Shown here piece after piece: positions 1 to 7,244 of a stretch of DNA of 45,878 nucleotides (its first letter is position 1; each line of letters opens with the position of its first letter). The stretch comes from Clostridia bacterium (lineage in GTDB: Bacteria > Bacillota > Clostridia > Christensenellales > Aristaeellaceae). The translations under genes were made by a program, and so were the position numbers. The notes under the pieces are model-generated. The model did not search any database. It was not told where the DNA came from and worked only from the letters and a program-made list of their open reading frames with translations. The stretch covers positions 1 through 45,878 of the forward strand of contig JAFQKQ010000098.1 in the NCBI GenBank assembly GCA_017396845.1, read 5' to 3'.

Positions 1-131
1 GTGCAGTCCGCATCGCCATTGTGAATCACATCGCCCTTGTTCACCTTTCGGCTGAAAACACTGCCCGAAAGAACAGCTTGCTGCTGAACCGTCAGACGAT
101 TCCATACAGGAAAAAATGATGAGAACTCCAT
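1..131 (-). CDS. Crp/Fnr family transcriptional regulator, N-terminal part (runs off the left edge)
   Basis: Only the first 43 residues are inside the window. The start ATG follows a clear AAGGAGG site on the minus strand. The peptide begins MEFSSFFPVWNRLT and continues with SRKVNKGDVIHNGDADC, which matches the opening of the cyclic-nucleotide-binding beta roll in Crp/Fnr regulators (a helix, then K-x-G-x-x-I-x-x-x-G-D). Family members bind an effector or redox signal in this domain and DNA through a C-terminal helix-turn-helix, which is not visible here. The ligand and target genes cannot be judged. It is transcribed from its own promoter just upstream. Confidence 0.75.
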   Translation of the reverse strand, partial: MEFSSFFPVWNRLTVQQQAVLSGSVFSRKVNKGDVIHNGDADC

Positions 132-167
132 GCCAATCCTCCTTGTTCTATGTATCGCAGTATGTAT

Positions 168-196
168 ATTATATACACAAACTCGATAATTGGCAA
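168..196 (-). promoter_or_regulatory. sigma-A type promoter of the Crp/Fnr gene
   Basis: On the minus strand TTGCCA (191-196) and TATAAT (168-173) are separated by exactly 17 bp, about 36 bp before the start codon. The -10 is a perfect consensus and the -35 matches 4 of 6. Confidence 0.65.
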
Positions 197-306
197 TCAG
201 AATAGCATGCATTCATTAGTTCGCAGAGCATAGGCTCATATACGTTTTTATCAATCAGCTTGCAAAACTTATCACAAATCGAGGTTTTAAGCTTAAAAGA
301 GATTGA

Positions 307-1062
307 CACTTAGTATTCCTACATTCGACACGATGCTATCATGCGTGCGAAAACTGTTCCGCGCATCTTGTTTTTGAAGGTCTGGACACCGTAGCCGAGC
401 TTTATCTGAACGGGAAGCCGATCGGAAAATCCGAAAATATGCTGGTCACGCAGTCCTTTGATGTATCGGAATCCATCAGGGAAGGCGAAAACGAGCTGCT
501 CGTCCACATCACGACCGCGTGCATCGCGGCACGGGGCAAAAAGATGTCCGCCGCCAATAATGCCCTCAAATACGACTACGAAAGCCTGCGCATCAGAAAA
601 GCAGCCTCCATGTTCGGATGGGACATCATGCCGAGAATGGTTTCGGGCGGAATCTGGCGTCCGGTTTATATTGAAAACAGACCCATTGAGCATATCCGTC
701 AAAGCTATCTTATGACAACCGCAGCAGACCCTCCGGAAGAAAGAGCGGAGCTTTCCTTCTTTTACGAGGTCAGCGTCGATGGCGACGATCTTTCCGAATA
801 CAATATTTCGGTGAAAGGCCGCTGCGGCGAAAGCACGTTTGAGATGAGCGACCGGCTGTGGTACACCGCCGGCAAGCTTTTTGCCGGTTTGGACGGCGCA
901 AAGCTTTGGTGGCCGAAGGGGTATGGCGAACAGCCGCTGTATGATGTGGAAGTCGTTCTTTCTCACAAGGATCGGATTCTGGATACTTTGTACTATACCA
1001 AGCGTAATCGATTTCGAAAAACGCATGGACTCCGATCACCTGTCAAAATAATGGGGCACTGA
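307..1062 (+). pseudogene. fragment of a GH2 beta-mannosidase-like glycosidase
   Basis: The frame is open from 307 (an in-frame TGA lies just before) to a TGA at 1060-1062, but there is no credible start and the protein resembles only the N-terminal, non-catalytic part of GH2 beta-mannosidases. Recognisable pieces are LVFEGLDTVAELYLNGKPIG (jelly-roll sugar-binding domain), GENELLVHI, SMFGWDIMPRMVSGGIWRPV and KLWWPKGYGEQPLYDVEV (start of the immunoglobulin-like domain). Roughly 70 residues are missing in front, and the entire TIM barrel with both catalytic glutamates is missing behind. Similarity stops near base 1000, after which the frame reads unrelated sequence. I read it as a decayed remnant that cannot hydrolyse anything. 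Confidence 0.75.
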
Positions 1063-1063
1063 T

Positions 1064-1189
1064 ATGATCTACTGTATGGCAGATATTCATGTTTCTTACG
1101 AGCGCTATCAAAAGATGCTTGAATCCATTCATTTTAGCGATACGGATACGCTGTATATGATCGACGATATGAAGGAGTTTCACGTGTAG
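1064..1189 (+). pseudogene. fragment of a metallophosphoesterase (Ser/Thr phosphatase-like)
   Basis: A 41-codon frame starts 1 bp after the glycosidase fragment. It reads MIYCMADIHVSYERYQKML and then FSDTDTLYMIDD. This is the beginning of the PPP/YmdB-like metallophosphoesterase pattern, where DxH (here DIH) binds the first metal and GDxxDRG the second. The frame ends in a stop where the second motif should be (MIDDM instead of IGDxxDRG). It lacks most of the enzyme and has no ribosome binding site. With the preceding fragment it suggests this stretch was rearranged by deletion. Confidence 0.55.
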
Positions 1190-1284
1190 CGCCTCAATCG
1201 CTGAAACCGACCAGAAAAATCCCCTTTTGCTTCATACATAACCGATTGGTTTTTGATATAACGGAGCAGTTATTCTTTTGTACA

Positions 1285-1332
1285 GCAAAGCGCCCAAAAT
1301 CCTCCGTCTGCGGGGGATTTCGGGCGCTTTGC
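1285..1332 (-). terminator. stem-loop terminator after the WG-repeat gene
   Basis: An 11-bp stem (GCAAAGCGCCC at 1285-1295 with GGGCGCTTTGC at 1322-1332) is extended inward by AAATCC/GGATTT. It lies just past the stop codon of the leftward gene. The U tract after it is poor, so it may be an imperfect terminator or a 3' end stabiliser. Confidence 0.55.
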
Positions 1333-1353
1333 TTATTTCAAATTGTACGCGTT

Positions 1354-2910
1354 TCACCATATGTCATAGGACATATCCGGCGCAGGCGCCAGATGGCGGG
1401 CGGCGCGATCCATGTATACGGTTTTTCCGTCCGTGAGAGCCGCGCTGTATGTTTCATTGCCGACTCGATCAATCCTCTCCGCGAAGGGCTCGATGATCCA
1501 ATTGCCATCCAAGCCCATCAGACCCAGAAGTCCGTCCACCCGGAACCATACAGCGTCCGGCTCGGCGGAGAACCAGATAAAGTCATCGCTGTTAACCCGG
1601 AAACACTCTTTGCCGCAGCTGTCAATTACGCAGGTTCTCCCCTCCCGGTCGGTCAGCATCAGGTGATTATCCCCCAGCGTTCGACCCGCTTGCGAAAACA
1701 CTTCATCCGTTACGAATTCCCCTCTTCGGTCAATCAGCCGATAGCCAGCCTCCGTCCGTACGGGGATCACCTGCATGGCAAGAACATTCATTTCCCACAT
1801 ATCCTGATCGCCCCAGGTCCATTCAATATCGCCGACCTGAGCGCCGGTTTCATCAATCAAGCGCCATGCATCGCCCTCGCGCACCACTGCCGCGCCATCC
1901 ACAAACGGATAAGCGTCCCGGTATATCGGCGGCAGTACAAATTGTCCGAAAATATCTATATAGCCGTATCGGTCGTTCTCATCGGATATAAAATTCCAGC
2001 CGTTGACCTTTATGCATAACGGCGGCTCGCTCCGCCCAAGCGTGCGTATATCTGTGCCCGGCACATCGATACGGGAACCGTCCGGCAGGATCACGCCGCA
2101 CTTTTTAACAGGCAGCATAAATTCCGTCGCCGCATCCGCTTTCTCCTCTTCCATGCCGAAATAACGCTTCAGTCCCCGCATCATGCGCTCGCGGCTTAAA
2201 TTCAGCGATTCCATAAAAGCCGTCAGCGGCTTTTCCGTCTCACTTCGATAGAAAATGCAGCCGCCTGCAAACTCGGGCGTCGAATCGGTTATTCCCGAAA
2301 CCACCGTTTTCCATTCGCGATTTACAATCGCATAACTCCCATCATTGTATTGAATTACGGCATAATCTTCCGTTATCTCGCCAAAAGGACGGATAAACTG
2401 CACATCCTGACTGAAGACGATATTTCCCTCCAAATTACAGACATCTGTATGATAGGGAGATTCATAAAAAAAGCTGTTCATACCGGCGCTCATGTAAATA
2501 AAATTACCTTCCACAATGCATGTGCGATCGCCTTCATAGAGCGTTTCACCGGTTTTCAGATCGAACAGCCGGGTAGTATGCTCGCCATTTTCGCTGAAAA
2601 GAGTCGAAACCGCTAAGTGCTGAAAAGCGTGCAATTCAATCCTGTCAAACTCGCAGGGAATCATGAGAACGCCGTCTTTTCGAACCACACCCGACTTCGC
2701 ACCGCGTTTCAAAACAGCGTAGTCCCCAGCGAACGGCATGATTTCATCGTACTCCGCAGGCAATATGATATTGCTTTGCGAGTCCATCAGTCCTACGCTT
2801 CCGCCGTCTTCAAACACCCTCACGCCGCCCTGATCGGCGTAGATCGCGGGCTCCGCCAGCGCACAAAAAGCCGACAGCGCGATTAGTATAAAACTTAAAA
2901 GCTTCTTCAT
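1354..2910 (-). CDS. secreted WG-repeat protein
   Basis: 518 residues. The start chosen is the ATG at 2910, after AAGGAAGG, because it opens with a clean export signal, MKKLLSFILIALSAFCALA, cleaved probably after ALA. The mature part is a chain of short beta repeats of the WG (KWG) type, seen in GGSVGLMDSQSNIILPAEYD, RYGYIDIFGQFVLPPIYRDA and AWRLIDETGAQVGDIEW. Such repeats usually form a propeller-like or extended beta scaffold. Their molecular role is not established, and I can assign no enzyme activity. It stands alone, with its own promoter and a hairpin behind it. No lipobox cysteine follows the signal, so it is probably released or held by other cell-surface contacts. Confidence 0.75.
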   Translation of the reverse strand: MKKLLSFILIALSAFCALAEPAIYADQGGVRVFEDGGSVGLMDSQSNIILPAEYDEIMPFAGDYAVLKRGAKSGVVRKDGVLMIPCEFDRIELHAFQHLAVSTLFSENGEHTTRLFDLKTGETLYEGDRTCIVEGNFIYMSAGMNSFFYESPYHTDVCNLEGNIVFSQDVQFIRPFGEITEDYAVIQYNDGSYAIVNREWKTVVSGITDSTPEFAGGCIFYRSETEKPLTAFMESLNLSRERMMRGLKRYFGMEEEKADAATEFMLPVKKCGVILPDGSRIDVPGTDIRTLGRSEPPLCIKVNGWNFISDENDRYGYIDIFGQFVLPPIYRDAYPFVDGAAVVREGDAWRLIDETGAQVGDIEWTWGDQDMWEMNVLAMQVIPVRTEAGYRLIDRRGEFVTDEVFSQAGRTLGDNHLMLTDREGRTCVIDSCGKECFRVNSDDFIWFSAEPDAVWFRVDGLLGLMGLDGNWIIEPFAERIDRVGNETYSAALTDGKTVYMDRAARHLAPAPDMSYDIW

Positions 2911-2976
2911 AGAACCACCTTCCTTAAATTGATATGGACCCATGTCAGATAGATGTTTACACTGTATACCATTCGG

Positions 2977-3005
2977 ATTATACCACATAACCATATCGTA
3001 ATCAA
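2977..3005 (-). promoter_or_regulatory. promoter of the WG-repeat gene
   Basis: Minus strand TTGATT (3000-3005), 17 bp, TATAAT (2977-2982) preceded by TGG, an extended -10. The rest of the 312-bp gap from 2911 to 3222 holds only the divergent promoter listed next. Confidence 0.65.
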
Positions 3006-3143
3006 TAAATATGCACCCACCGGTCCGTAAACCACCGGGGCGCGCTCCCAAAGATATATGTCTCCCTAAACATCCCGACCGATACCACCGGATAATGGTT
3101 ATTTATCCCGCCCGCCGTTATGAAAAACAGGCTTGATTTCATG

Positions 3144-3172
3144 TTGATATCCGCCTGCAATTAACATATAAT
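3144..3172 (+). promoter_or_regulatory. promoter of the small HTH gene
   Basis: TTGATA (3144-3149), 17 bp, TATAAT (3167-3172), about 50 bp ahead of the start codon at 3223. Confidence 0.65.
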
Positions 3173-3222
3173 GAATGCAGATAAAGGCTTTATAAAAATC
3201 ATTTTTGAAGGAAGGTCTTTTT

Positions 3223-3675
3223 ATGGCTTACAATTTGAATCAGGTATCAATGATCACGGGATTAACCGCGAGAACGCTTCAAAATCATCTGAAACAGGGC
3301 ATACTGTCCGGCGAAAAAATCAACGGCGTCTGGAGCTTTACGGGAGAAGCGTTAAACGAGTATATCGCTCATCCATCTGTGAAACAGGTCATTCATGCGA
3401 AGCATCATTCGGTGGTTTTCGATTTCCTAGACGATTCCTTCAAAAAGACCAATCGAATCTGTACAATCATGGATTTCCCCGTTTCCGCCGATGAAGCCTT
3501 ATCCATCGCAAGCTTTTTCAGCTCCATGATCTCTTCTTCCGGAAATGATATTGAATTCCGCTTCATAAACGAAAAAAATCTCGCGCGCTTCATTCTGTCG
3601 GGCTCAGAGGAACAGGTTTCCCATCTCATGAAAGCTTATTATGCGCAGGATTCGGCCGCTGATTCGAACGAATAA
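3223..3675 (+). CDS. small protein with an N-terminal MerR/excisionase-like helix-turn-helix
   Basis: 150 residues. ATG 3223 is preferred over an upstream in-frame ATG because GAAGGAAGG sits 7 bp ahead of it. Residues 1-45 (MAYNLNQVSMITGLTARTL, then LKQGILSGEKINGVWSF) have the pattern of a winged HTH of the MerR/Xis DNA-binding type, where the second helix is followed by a G-x-W-x-F turn. The C-terminal half (about 60-145) is an alpha/beta segment with no motif I know. It is a monocistronic gene with its own promoter. A role as a small ligand-sensing regulator is inference from domain order only. Confidence 0.65.
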   Translation: MAYNLNQVSMITGLTARTLQNHLKQGILSGEKINGVWSFTGEALNEYIAHPSVKQVIHAKHHSVVFDFLDDSFKKTNRICTIMDFPVSADEALSIASFFSSMISSSGNDIEFRFINEKNLARFILSGSEEQVSHLMKAYYAQDSAADSNE

Positions 3676-3805
3676 AGCTTGGTCAAGAACGGAGAATCCA
3701 TACTCCTTCTCGTGTGTTATCGAAAAATCATCAAGTAACGGGCGCGCATTCTTCCTTATTGACTGCATTTTCGCCTCATCCGGTTGCATTAATTTCCTCT
3801 TTTCA

Positions 3806-3853
3806 TAAAAAACGCAGCCCCTGCGGTTCTTGGCCGCTCGGGGCTGCGCTTTT
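3806..3853 (-). terminator. intrinsic terminator of serS
   Basis: On the minus strand GCGCAGCCCC pairs with GGGGCTGCG around a GC-rich loop, followed by TTTTTTATG. It lies 9 bp beyond the serS stop codon. The 3676-3805 gap to its left holds nothing I can support. Confidence 0.85.
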
Positions 3854-3861
3854 ATCTTCTT

Positions 3862-5133
3862 TTACTTTTTAACAATCTTATCGGCGCCGAAGAAGGGACG
3901 CAGAACCTCGGGAACGATTACGCTGCCGTCGGGCTGCTGATACTGCTCTACTATGGCGGGCATCAGGCGGCTGGTAGCAAGACCGGAGCCGTTCAAAGTG
4001 TGTACGAACTCGATCTTCTTGCTGTCGGCGCGGCGGAAGCGGATATTTCCGCGGCGTGCCTGATAATCGCGGGCATTGGATACGCTGGAGCACTCCTTGT
4101 ACTCGTTCATCGAAGGAATCCAAAGCTCGATATCGTAGGTCGTCGCCATGGAAGCGGAACAGTCGCCGGCGGCGAGCTTGGAGAGCTGATAGTGGAGTCC
4201 CAGACCCTCAACCAGGCGGCAAGCCTTGTCGATGAGCTCTTTCAGCATCTTGTCGCTGTCCTCAGGACGGGTGTAGCCGAACATTTCAACCTTGTTGAAC
4301 TGATGGCCGCGGATCATGCCGCGCTCGCTGGCGCGGTAGGTGCCCGCCTCGCGGCGGTAGCAGGGCGTATAGGCGAACAGCTTCTTGGGAAGCTCGTTCT
4401 CGGTCAGGATTTCGCCGCGATAGAGGTTGATCAGCGCGGTTTCCGCCGTGGGAAGCAGGAAGTGGAAGCCTTCTTCGGTCAGACGGAATACGTCTTCCTG
4501 GAACTTCGGGAACTGACCGGCGGTAAGACCGCATTCGTAAGTAAGAATGTGCGGCGGGAGCATGAACTCATAGCCGTCCTTGATGTGCTCGGTGATAAAG
4601 TAGTTAAGAAGCGCCCATTCGAGGCGAGCGCCCTCGCCCGTGTACAGCCAGTAGCCGTTTCCGCCCATCTTTACGCCGCGCTCATAGTCGATCAGACCCA
4701 GCGACGTGCAAAGGTCTACGTGGTTCTTGGGCTCGTATTCGAATTCGGGCTTTTCGCCGAATACCTTAATCACCTGATTGGCTTCCTTGCCGCCGGCTAC
4801 TACGTCCTCAGCGGGAAGGTTCGGAAGGGAAAGTACGAACGTGCGGATTTTTTCTTCCAGTTCGCCCTGTTCCTTATCCATATCGGCGATGCGTTCCTTG
4901 ATCTCCTTAAGCTCGTTAAGAAGCTCAGTGGCGTCCAGCCCCTGCTTTTTGCGCATGGGGATTTCCTTGCTCTTTTTGTTGCTCTCGGCCTTGGCGGCTT
5001 CATTTTCCTGAAGCAGTGCGCGGCGGCGGGAATCCCAAGCGAGAAGCTCGGTAAGATCCACATTGTACTCGCGCTTTTTGAGCGCTTCCACTACGAAATC
5101 GGGATTTGAACGAATCAGATTGATATCCAGCAT
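3862..5133 (-). CDS. serS: seryl-tRNA synthetase
   Basis: 423 residues, the normal length for bacterial SerRS. It charges tRNA-Ser with serine. Residues 1-100 form the long antiparallel coiled-coil arm that reads the tRNA (LLQENEAAKAESNKKSKEIP and onward). The class II core follows with motif 2 (TPCYRREAGTYRASERGMIR), the FNKVEMF strand, and motif 3 near the C-terminus (NGSGLATSRLMPAIVEQYQ). The start chosen is ATG 5133 (MLDINLIRSNPDFV), with GGAG 10 bp upstream. A GTG three codons earlier overlaps that site and is less likely. Expression is controlled by the T-box leader directly upstream, so it should rise when uncharged tRNA-Ser accumulates. Confidence 0.97.
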   Translation of the reverse strand: MLDINLIRSNPDFVVEALKKREYNVDLTELLAWDSRRRALLQENEAAKAESNKKSKEIPMRKKQGLDATELLNELKEIKERIADMDKEQGELEEKIRTFVLSLPNLPAEDVVAGGKEANQVIKVFGEKPEFEYEPKNHVDLCTSLGLIDYERGVKMGGNGYWLYTGEGARLEWALLNYFITEHIKDGYEFMLPPHILTYECGLTAGQFPKFQEDVFRLTEEGFHFLLPTAETALINLYRGEILTENELPKKLFAYTPCYRREAGTYRASERGMIRGHQFNKVEMFGYTRPEDSDKMLKELIDKACRLVEGLGLHYQLSKLAAGDCSASMATTYDIELWIPSMNEYKECSSVSNARDYQARRGNIRFRRADSKKIEFVHTLNGSGLATSRLMPAIVEQYQQPDGSVIVPEVLRPFFGADKIVKK

Positions 5134-5372
5134 GTTCCTCACACTCCAAAAAATTACGCCCCTGCTCTTTCGCAGGGACGATCAATAATCGCGGTGCCAC
5201 CCTAATTCCCATCGCAGTTTTTGCGACGGCTCCTTCGGCTGTATCGGACCGAACTCCGCCCTGCTTATTTCGCAGGGAGCTCCGGGACGGAAGATATCCT
5301 TCATTTGTCCGGCTCGCACCAAACGCCGGATCTCTTGATTTCAAAAGAAAGACTCATTTCCCTTCACAGCGT
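5134..5372 (-). promoter_or_regulatory. T-box riboswitch of serS
   Basis: The minus-strand leader between the promoter and serS contains the T-box core AGGGTGGCACCGCG (about 5190-5203), which pairs with the NCCA end of uncharged tRNA. A stem I region upstream carries an AGAGA bulge and a GGTGCGAGCC distal loop, and a terminator (5148-5179) follows. A UCC triplet at 5285-5287 is a candidate specifier codon, which fits serine, but I did not fold stem I rigorously. Binding of uncharged tRNA-Ser would favour the antiterminator and allow serS transcription. Confidence 0.9.
5148..5179 (-). terminator. regulated terminator inside the serS T-box leader
   Basis: CCCTGC (5160-5165 read on plus) pairs with GCAGGG (5172-5177), followed on the minus strand by GCGTAATTTTTT. 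It is the alternative to the T-box antiterminator. Confidence 0.85.
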
Positions 5373-5376
5373 ATTT

Positions 5377-5382
5377 ATTATA
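5377..5382 (-). promoter_or_regulatory. -10 element of the serS leader promoter
   Basis: A perfect TATAAT on the minus strand, placed so that the transcript would contain the whole T-box. The -35 region (TTTATC, 17 bp upstream) is weak. Confidence 0.5.
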
Positions 5383-5425
5383 TCCTTCCTACCGGAATTG
5401 ATAAAGCAAGGAATCGTTAATTTGA

Positions 5426-6100
5426 TTACCTTACGGATATCAGCCTTGAAAGCGCGTCTTCCTCCGCATACGGAAACACTTTTAGTGCATGCGAAAGAAT
5501 CTCACGATACGAAATTTCGGGTTTTTTGCAGTATTCCCCTGCGGTAAAATCGTATCCGTATCTGTTCTCGGGCTTTGAAAGGTATGCAATGCTCCATCCG
5601 TACGGCCTTCCGCTTTTATCTACGCGTCTGCCAAAGCCGTCGATAAACAGATACATTTTCATTTGAAGGGCAGTTACCGCCCCCTCATACCCCTTTGCGC
5701 CCGCCGCCTTTTTAAGCGTGTTCGACAGTATTCTTCCTTCCCTCTCGACGACCTCCATCACATCCGAAAGCTTTTTGGCTGCCAATCCTTCTTCTTCAAG
5801 CGAATCAAAATCGTACCCGTCTCTTCGGTAATTGGCGAATTTCGGAAGCCATTCTTTTGTGATGAACCCTGCGCGCCCCGAAAAGAATTTCCCGTACAGG
5901 ATTTCTTCATCCTCCGAAAGCGTCTCGCGCCAATGCCACGGATCGTCGCTTCTGCCCGTCCACCACTGCCCGATCGTCAGCGCCTCTACGGAGCATCCGG
6001 GGCAGGCGTCCGATTCAAAAAGCGGAATAAAGCCGATCTCGCGAAGAAGCGCTTTCAAATCAGCATCCGAATTAAGTTTGATATTCATGCGTCCCGGCAT
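5426..6100 (-). CDS. AlkZ-related protein
   Basis: 224 residues if started at ATG 6100. An internal ATG at 6088 is also possible, and neither has ideal ribosome binding site spacing. The sequence resembles the short Clostridia proteins annotated as related to the DNA glycosylase AlkZ. Shared features are QWWTGRSDDPWHWRETL near residue 45, GKFFSGRAGFITKEWLPKF near 70, a winged-helix-like middle (LSNTLKKAAGAK, then ALQMKMYLFIDG), and YGWSIAYLSKPENRYG near 175. The QW-x-T-G-x-x-x-DPW motif is the strongest signature. Base excision activity is not shown for these short relatives, so the function is only suggested. It lies downstream of the membrane protein at 6185, separated by a hairpin. Confidence 0.6.
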   Translation of the reverse strand: MPGRMNIKLNSDADLKALLREIGFIPLFESDACPGCSVEALTIGQWWTGRSDDPWHWRETLSEDEEILYGKFFSGRAGFITKEWLPKFANYRRDGYDFDSLEEEGLAAKKLSDVMEVVEREGRILSNTLKKAAGAKGYEGAVTALQMKMYLFIDGFGRRVDKSGRPYGWSIAYLSKPENRYGYDFTAGEYCKKPEISYREILSHALKVFPYAEEDALSRLISVR

Positions 6101-6137
6101 CCTTCATTCCCCCGCAGTCGATATATCCCTATGAATA

Positions 6138-6164
6138 CGCGCGGCGAAATTCATCCGCCGCGCG
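6138..6164. terminator. GC-rich hairpin between two leftward genes
   Basis: A perfect 9-bp stem (CGCGCGGCG, 9-nt loop, CGCCGCGCG) between the 6185 and 5426 genes. No U tract follows on either strand, so it may shape mRNA ends rather than end transcription cleanly. Confidence 0.5.
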
Positions 6165-6184
6165 TAAGAAAATGCGTTATATTA

Positions 6185-6964
6185 CTATTTCACAGTTACC
6201 GTGTCGATCATCTGGTCGAGTATCTCACCCAGCTCTTCCTCGGAAGGAACCTCTTCCATGGAATCGCTTCTCAGGCTCACATATACCATGATGCTTCTGT
6301 TCTTAGCGCCGATATCGATGTATCCAACCGAGTTGGTAGAATAATAGGCATCGGTAATATTGCCGTCGGAATCTCTGTCAAAGACAGGTTCAACGCTGGT
6401 GGAATGATATCCGTAGTAATGATTGCCCTTCACCTTGGATACTCTGTCGATCTTTTCGCTCAGTATGTTCGCTTCAGGATCGGAGTACATTTCCTCAAGA
6501 AGTCCTACGAGGTGATCGATGCCGGCGGCGGTTCCCTGAACAGATACCATGCGGATCGGGCTGGACTTATCTTCCGGGCGATAGCAATACTTCTGGGAAT
6601 AGTCGGCATATTCAGAGGTGCTGATTACGCTGTGGAATTCCTCGTCATTGTAATAGCCTTCGGGAATCTCCACGCTGCCTACGTTGAAATATCTGGGATC
6701 ATGTCTCTCCTGCGTATTCACGATCAGGTCATTTTCTCCTGCGCCCCAGAGATTTCCGTTAACAAGGTGCAGATGTCCGTCAAAATGCGGAAGAAGATCA
6801 AAAGAATTGAGCGCAATAAGAGCTATAATAATGATCGCCGCTATGATAGAACCCACTTTTACCAGCTTCTGCTGTTTTTCAGTCAAGCTCTTCCAAGTGA
6901 AGGCTTCCTTCTTTACGTGGCGTTTTTTTGCATGATTTGCATTGTTGTTGCGCTTTCCAGCCAT
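6185..6964 (-). CDS. membrane-anchored protein of unknown function
   Basis: 259 residues. The N-terminus is very basic (MAGKRNNNANHAKKRHVKK), followed near residues 35-55 by one hydrophobic segment (VGSIIAAIIIIALIALNSF). The remaining 200 residues should lie outside the cell. That part includes NGNLWGAGENDLIVN and YGYHSTSVEPVFDRDSDGN and looks like a single globular alpha/beta domain. I recognise no family. It is preceded by a good promoter divergent from murJ. The layout fits a single-pass cell-surface protein, and nothing in the sequence reveals a partner or ligand. Confidence 0.7.
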   Translation of the reverse strand: MAGKRNNNANHAKKRHVKKEAFTWKSLTEKQQKLVKVGSIIAAIIIIALIALNSFDLLPHFDGHLHLVNGNLWGAGENDLIVNTQERHDPRYFNVGSVEIPEGYYNDEEFHSVISTSEYADYSQKYCYRPEDKSSPIRMVSVQGTAAGIDHLVGLLEEMYSDPEANILSEKIDRVSKVKGNHYYGYHSTSVEPVFDRDSDGNITDAYYSTNSVGYIDIGAKNRSIMVYVSLRSDSMEEVPSEEELGEILDQMIDTVTVK

Positions 6965-7001
6965 GTGTATCCGTCCCTTCGTGATAATGTTGTCAACTTA
7001 T

Positions 7002-7030
7002 ATCATACCACACCTTTCACCTAAAAACAA
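7002..7030 (-). promoter_or_regulatory. promoter of the 6185-6964 gene
   Basis: Minus strand TTGTTT (7025-7030), 17 bp, TATGAT (7002-7007) with an extended TGG just before it. Confidence 0.6.
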
Positions 7031-7134
7031 TTGTTTGACATAAAAAAAGCATTATTTATTTTACAAAGCGCCGTTTCGCAAGCAGCATTCGAAAACATGT
7101 TCGATAATTTATGCCGGAATCAACATATCCTTAC

Positions 7135-7163
7135 TTGTCGTAAGCAAAAAAGCGTGTTATAAT
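7135..7163 (+). promoter_or_regulatory. promoter of the murJ-ruvB-queA run
   Basis: TTGTCG (7135-7140), 17 bp, TATAAT (7158-7163), about 80 bp before the murJ start. Confidence 0.65.
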
Positions 7164-7244
7164 TTTGGAAGTATCGGATTGGGTTTTATAATCCTTCAAA
7201 GGCGATATAATGGAAGTAATATCAGCAAGCATTCTGAGGTGCCT

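Noticed and set aside
1246-2019. Rightward open frame opposite the WG-repeat gene
   Set aside because: No ribosome binding site, and it crosses the terminator hairpin; the sense gene has a signal peptide and promoter.
3604-3789. Leftward 61-codon frame after the small HTH gene
   Set aside because: No ribosome binding site or promoter, and it overlaps the 3' end of the HTH gene.
4000-5109. Long open frame opposite serS (369 codons)
   Set aside because: It lies wholly antisense to an unmistakable SerRS; its openness follows from GC-biased codons, and it has no family resemblance.
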